In this document: positions 27,601-33,600 of the stretch, one piece after another
How the letters are laid out: each line of letters begins with the position of its first letter
How positions within the stretch are numbered: the stretch's first letter is position 1
NCBI GenBank assembly: GCA_905178155.1
Contig: CAJINV010000018.1
Location: 130,479-194,478, forward strand
Length of the DNA: 64,000 nt
Reading direction: 5' to 3'
Origin: Amoebophrya sp. A120
Taxonomy: Eukaryota > Sar > Dinophyceae > Syndiniales > Amoebophryaceae
The notes under the pieces: model-generated
Seen by the model: only the letters and a program-made list of their open reading frames with translations
The model's database searches: none
Told to the model about the DNA's origin: nothing
Made by a program: the position numbers and the translations under genes

Positions 27601-30600
27601 AGTTTTGCTCCTCATAGCGGACCACTTGGTGTTGGACGGGGTACTGCTGCATAAAGAGGTAGTTGTTCGCAGCAGTATCATCTGGACGACTTTCTACGGT
27701 GCCGGAACGTAGAGCTTTTGGCTCAACCGACGCGGCGACCAGGGACCTGGCCGCGGGAACGGCCGCGCCCAGGAATGCTTCTGGCAACCCGTGCAACAAG
27801 CCCGGCAGCGCCCCGAACCACAGCCAGGGACTCTTTTTGACTGCAGCTCCGGCGGTAGTCGATTTGAGCGTGATCTGTGCCGCGGTCGAAACAAATCTGT
27901 CCGGGGTCCAGTAGGCGGCGGAAACCCGTGTGCACGGCACGGGTTCCGACCCCGGCTTGGCTCCGTGCGCACCGCACGCCGCTTTCGAGGTGAAGACGGG
28001 AACACAATCTGACTCTCGGTCTCGCCCAGAGGACTGCTCTTCTGGTTCGTCCTCTGCCGTGGTCAATCTCCTCTGCCGCGTTCCATCTTCCCGAATATCA
28101 AGTGTAAAAATGTCTGGGTCTGGAAGAATGCAAGTTTGTCATGCTTGTCTGGCATGACTATTAAATCTGTCATGCACATTACCAAAGAGCTCCACTTTTC
28201 TGTCATGTAGAAACGTAGTTTGTCATGCAGAATAGGCAACACCTAGAAGCTCAGAAACTTGTCATGCTGAGCCAGCAATTGTGGCCTCCTCATGATACGC
28301 CAAACAGCATCACAAGTTTCCAGACCCAGACATTTTTACATTTGATACCGAAAGCATTGGTGCCAATGCGTCACTCGACGTTGCGGCAGCGCGAAAAAGA
28401 CGTCCGACTTGCACATGAACAGGATATTTCTATTCTGCGTGCCGCTCAGCTCTATCAAGTGTAAAAGTGTCTGGGTCTGGAAGAATGCAACTTGTCATGC
28501 TGATTTTGGATTCTAAAAAAATCTGTATTGCATGAGCAGCAAAGAGAGTCCAAGTTTTGCTACACGGAAAGAGCATTTGTCATGCGGTATAGGCATCAGG
28601 AAACCCTCACAAAATCTGTGATGCTAGGGCATGCGTCACAGACATCAGGAGTCATGCAAAATATGCATGACAAACCTGGCAATCTTCCAGACCCAGACAC
28701 TTTTACATTTGATAAGCTCCCGATCGCTCGCAGGTTTGAAGTTCTCAGTGTCAAACCCGGCTTCCTGGTCCTGGACAACCAGCACAGTCTGGTCGAAAGC
28801 GTCAACCACCTTGGTCAGCTGGCAAAAATTCTTAGCGGCTGGTTGCGTAGTACGCGGCTTCACCGCTAAAACCTCACCCACTTCTACCACAGCCTGCGCG
28901 GCTACTTCCACGCGAGGTTTGTCACCCCCAACCTGGTTTGGCAAAGCTTGATACACGTTGCGCAGAAACGCTTCCCACTGGCCCTGGGAAAAGGGCAGCG
29001 CGTCCGTCTTCACGTGAATGCTCAGATTGTTGGCGGCGCTGGGACCGGTTATTTTCCCTCCGGCACTCATGATGTAGGGCTGGCAACTGGGCTTCACCAA
29101 CACCTCGCGCGCGACCGGGATCTGTCGCTCCACGACGGGGTGTTCCGCAAGGTGTTGCAGTTCGTCCGGCGTCAGAACGCCAAAGTCCTCCTCCATGTCG
29201 TTACGGATGACGGTTCTGTCTTCTTCGAACGGACCCGATCGGTTCTCCCTCCGCCCCTGGCTGCGGCTCCACTGCTCCACCAGCACCGACCCGGTGGAGC
29301 CGGTGAAACGCGGCAGCAGAAAGAGCTTGGCGAAAAGCGTAGATGCTGGCGCGGGAGCTGCTGCGCCTGGCGTGCCCGTGCTCGCCTTGTAGTTCCCGAT
29401 GCTTGACAACTGCAGCATGGCCTGTTGCTCGGGCGTTAGAAGTGCAGCACTCGTTGCGTGGCCCGCGGACGAAGCCGCGTTACGGTACAAACCGAGCGTG
29501 CGCAGCAAATTTTCCCCGGTGGTACCGCACACGACTGGCTGTGGCAGCTCGATGGTCTGCGGAATTTGGATTGCCTTTTTGTTTTCGACCTCGATTTGTT
29601 TCGGATCGCGGTCCGCCAAAAACCGATCTTCCTGGCTCTGCAACTCTTTTTCGTTGGTCACGTCAACGTCGTCAAACCAGCGCAGGCGGCGGTCCTCGAC
29701 CACGTTCAAGGCGCGTCTGCTGTTCAGGTGGTCCACAAGGAACTCCAAAGCCTGACTCAGGTTCTCCACCTTTTTCTCAATTACCTTCAGCCAGTTGTCA
29801 AAGGTTTCGTACATGGCCTGATTGATCTCCTCCTGCTCGTACGCAGTGCGCAGCGCCAGCGAGTCTTTCCGTCTCTTTTGCTGTTCCTTTCGGCGCTCAG
29901 GGGTAAGGGACGTTGCACCTTCCAACTCTTTGTGCTTTTCCAGCTCGGACATTTTACCAGTCAGCATTTCGTTGAAAAGCTGCTGCAGCTGCTGTTTCTG
30001 GTCATTCTTCTTTTCAGGGTCCGCGTGGTCTGCAGCGTCCGCACTGTAGGCGCTCCACTCCCCGTCGAGTCTGCAGGCCTTGTGGCCCTTCCCGAAGGAC
30101 TGATGTGCGTTCATCGTGATGGTCAGGAATTTCACATCCTCCAAGATCTGTTGAAAGATTATAGCAGTGCGATCCACCAGTCGGTGCAGGAACAGTTTAT
30201 CCCCGCGCTCGAACGGAACGCCGGCGCGTTGGGCCATGTCGTCCGTCAAGCTGCGCTTCGGCCCGTTCAAACCCTGGATAAGGTACGAGTGCACGTAGAA
30301 CACCGCCGAGAATTCCTTCGCAAGCTGCAAGAAGAACGAAGCGTTCGTTGTGAATTTGTCGAAGATAATGCGAAAAACGCTGCAGAGCTTCCCCCGGACG
30401 TCTGCTTCCTGCGCTACATTCCCAGGTGCGAACTTTACGGCGCTTGCTGTGCTTGACAGGTCGGCCTCAAACTGCACCCCGATCAGCTTCCCTGCTTTCT
30501 TGAATTGCTGCTCCGTCCAGGGGTCCTTTGTTTCCAAAAATTCTTCTTCGCTCTGACGCAACGGCTGCCGGATTCTCGCGTCGATGTTGAGCCACTGCTT

Positions 30601-33600
30601 CACGTAGAGCCAGTAGAATCTATACAGAGATACCCCGAAAATCGCAAACCGCTTTTGCAAAGCCTCGTAGATCTTCGCGAGCTTTTCGCCGCCCAGCCGC
30701 GCGCGCCCGGTCAACAGCGCGAGCGCAATCCGGTGCTTTTCCAGCGCCAACAAATGGCCGTTTAGGTCGAAAAACGCCTGGTCGTCTTCCTCCTTCCGCA
30801 GTTGCTTCTCGTTCATCGATATCAAATGCAAAAGTGTCTGGGTCTGGAACAAAGCAACTTGTCATGCTAAATCTGAATCATGTAAAAATCTATGTTGCAT
30901 GATTCCCAAAGGCTGTCCACTTTTGACCTAATCAAGAGGCAGTTTCACATGCAGGATAGGCATGATAGAAACCTCCTCACATGATCTGTCATGCTATGTC
31001 CTGCATACCAGTCCTCATGGATCATGGAAAACCTGCACGACAAATCTGGCATTCTTTCAGACCAAGATATTTCTACATTTGATAATCGAGGTGAGGGAGA
31101 GCAACTCCCGGTCGATCAGTTCGTACTCAACCTTCTTGGGCGTCAGCACCACCCGCCCCGCGGCTGGATTCGGTGCGGGTTCTGACTGCCGCTTCGCTCG
31201 TTCCAATTCGGTGCCGACGGCCGGGTAGAGCTTTAGCATGACTTGGTCAATCGCTTCTAAAGCTAGTGTGCTACCGGTTTTCTTTGCCTTTCTGGTTAGC
31301 GAGCGGAACTTCCCGTCTTGCTCCAGCAGGTCTCGCTCCGCCTGGGCGAGCAGATTCGGGTCCTCGTCGAACATGTCTTTCACCTTGCGCAGCTCCTGAA
31401 ACCTCTTGTACATGGAGCTGCCCAACGTGTTTCGGACGAACTCCGAGATGAGTCTTCCGGACAGCTCTTTGACGTACGTAGGCTCTGCCAAAACGTGCTG
31501 CAGCTGCTGCGACAGCTCCGCGACCCCGTTCCAAGAATCCTTGGAGGCTTCTTTGCTCGTCGCTTCGGCACCGTCCCCCTTGAAATCCCGGCTCGCTTGG
31601 AGCAAGTGCGACAGCTTTCCGGCCAAGGCCGCGTTTTTGCCTTCCGCATTGGAAGCAGTTGCTCCACTTGTCTGGCTGTCGGACAACTCCTTCACTGCGG
31701 TTTTGACTCGCGACAAAGAGTCCAGCACCCGCTGCTCAGCACGCTGCTTGCGTAGAGCGTGGCTCGTGGTGTCCTCATCCTTGGACCACCCTTCGTTTTG
31801 CAGGTTATCCAAAGCGTCGTCAATTGTCGTAGAGGTGGAAGACGGCAGGATACATGGTCAAGAAAAGCGCAAATTTGTGTCGGTTTTGCGAACTTAGAAC
31901 TAAGTACTCTGCTTGACTGAGCCTGTAGGTCTCGCAAGCTGCCGCTGTTCTTGGCTTCCTCTACAAGCGAAGCGTGTCGATTTTCTAAAGGAATGCCAGT
32001 GCAGATGACAACTACAAACAGGCGTCTCCCTTATTTGCGGTTTGTGGTTAATATAGTCTCCTGAAAATTATAAACATCTTTTACGCTTGCGCTTGATCAT
32101 GCTATTATCCTGCCATGTTCCATCTGCCTAAGTTCCTCGTCCTCCTCGTCATCATCCTTCGGCAGTTCGGGTTTGCGCTCTTTCAACAAAAATTTGTTTG
32201 CAGTTTTCAACATGGAATTCATCGTGCTGAGGACCACCGCAGCCGAAGTTTCCGCGTTGTTGCTGCTACTCAACGGAAAGCCGGGCTCCACCTTGACCTG
32301 GAAGTTTCGAGGAGCGCCGTCTGCAGAAGAATTCCCTGATTTTGGCGCCCGAATCCACAGTCCGATCCTCTGAACTTTTACGTCTGGCTTCTCGGGTTTC
32401 TCTTCCTCCCCGCTCTCGGAGGCGTTGTCTTCGGGAGAAGGAGCTGGGTTGGGGACCGGTACTTGTGTCTCGACTGCCCACCAATGATCCTCCGGCTGGC
32501 CGTCTATAGCTGGTTTGTCTTTCAGCCACACCACGCTCTTTTGTTGCAACCGACCGGCGTTGTGTTTGATTTCGAAGAAATCGGTACACGCCGCGTGGAA
32601 GAACTCGGAAAACTTTCTGCGGAACACCTCCGTGATACCGTGTTGAGCTGCGATGGTCTCCGGGTCGCCGCCCACAGTCGGGCCCGCGTCCGGGTCGGCG
32701 TGGAGTAGCAGGGGCACGGTTTTCGCAGCTTTAGCGCCTGCAAAGTGGATGCGGAGGGTGGCTGCAACCTGCACCTCGACATTCAGATCTGGGTTCCCCT
32801 GTAGAATCACACCAAAAAAACCCAGGATCTGCAAACCATTCCAAGCATGCGCTCACTTGCCGTATTTCTCTCGTTGTCGAGAAAAAGACCGAAGGCGCGA
32901 ACAATATTTTCAGTAGCATAAAAATCTTTCTCAACATGCAGACGTCGTGCTGGCTCCAGACAGCTTTGATCACAGTATCACAGCGTCGCGATCACTTGAG
33001 GATAGCGCTTGACTACCGTGCCATTATCAACAAACATAGACCTCGGTGAGAAGGGTACAAATTGATGCCCACTGCATCTCGACAGCACAAGTCCTTTTTA
33101 CAAAGTGTTTTTTTGCACCAGCAAAGATCCTCCTCATGGTTTTTGATGTGATAGCGCCGTTCTCGCGCATCTTCTTCTCCGCTTTTTCCTTCACGATTTT
33201 TGTTTCGTCCGTGCCTTTAGGGTTTAGGGTTTTGTCTTGCTCCTTGCTGTACAAGTGCAAGTCGATTCCCAATAGTGCGAAAATGTTTTTCGTCGGTTTG
33301 CTGCCCCATTCGTCCTTCAGGTGGCGGTCGATTGGTAGGAGAATCGGCGCAAACAGACTCCGGGTAAACGTCAGTGTTTCGGATTGCTTAGAAGTTCCGT
33401 TCTCCTGCTCCTCACCGTCTTCTTTCTGCTCCTCTTCCCCCCCTGGGCTAGGGCTACCACCAGCCATCATCTGTTTGACCGCGTCAAAGTCCCTGTTTTT
33501 GTATTCGTGCACCAATTCCGCAAATGCGTCGGTCAGCATCTGCTCCAAGTAGTCCTGGTACTTGCTGTCCCACTGATTCATAAAATCAATGTCGACCGCC

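Noticed and set aside
893-28714. Dispersed repeats as a CRISPR-like or satellite array
   Set aside because: Spacing is irregular, the units have inverted-repeat ends and 5-bp duplications, and each sits inside a reading frame.
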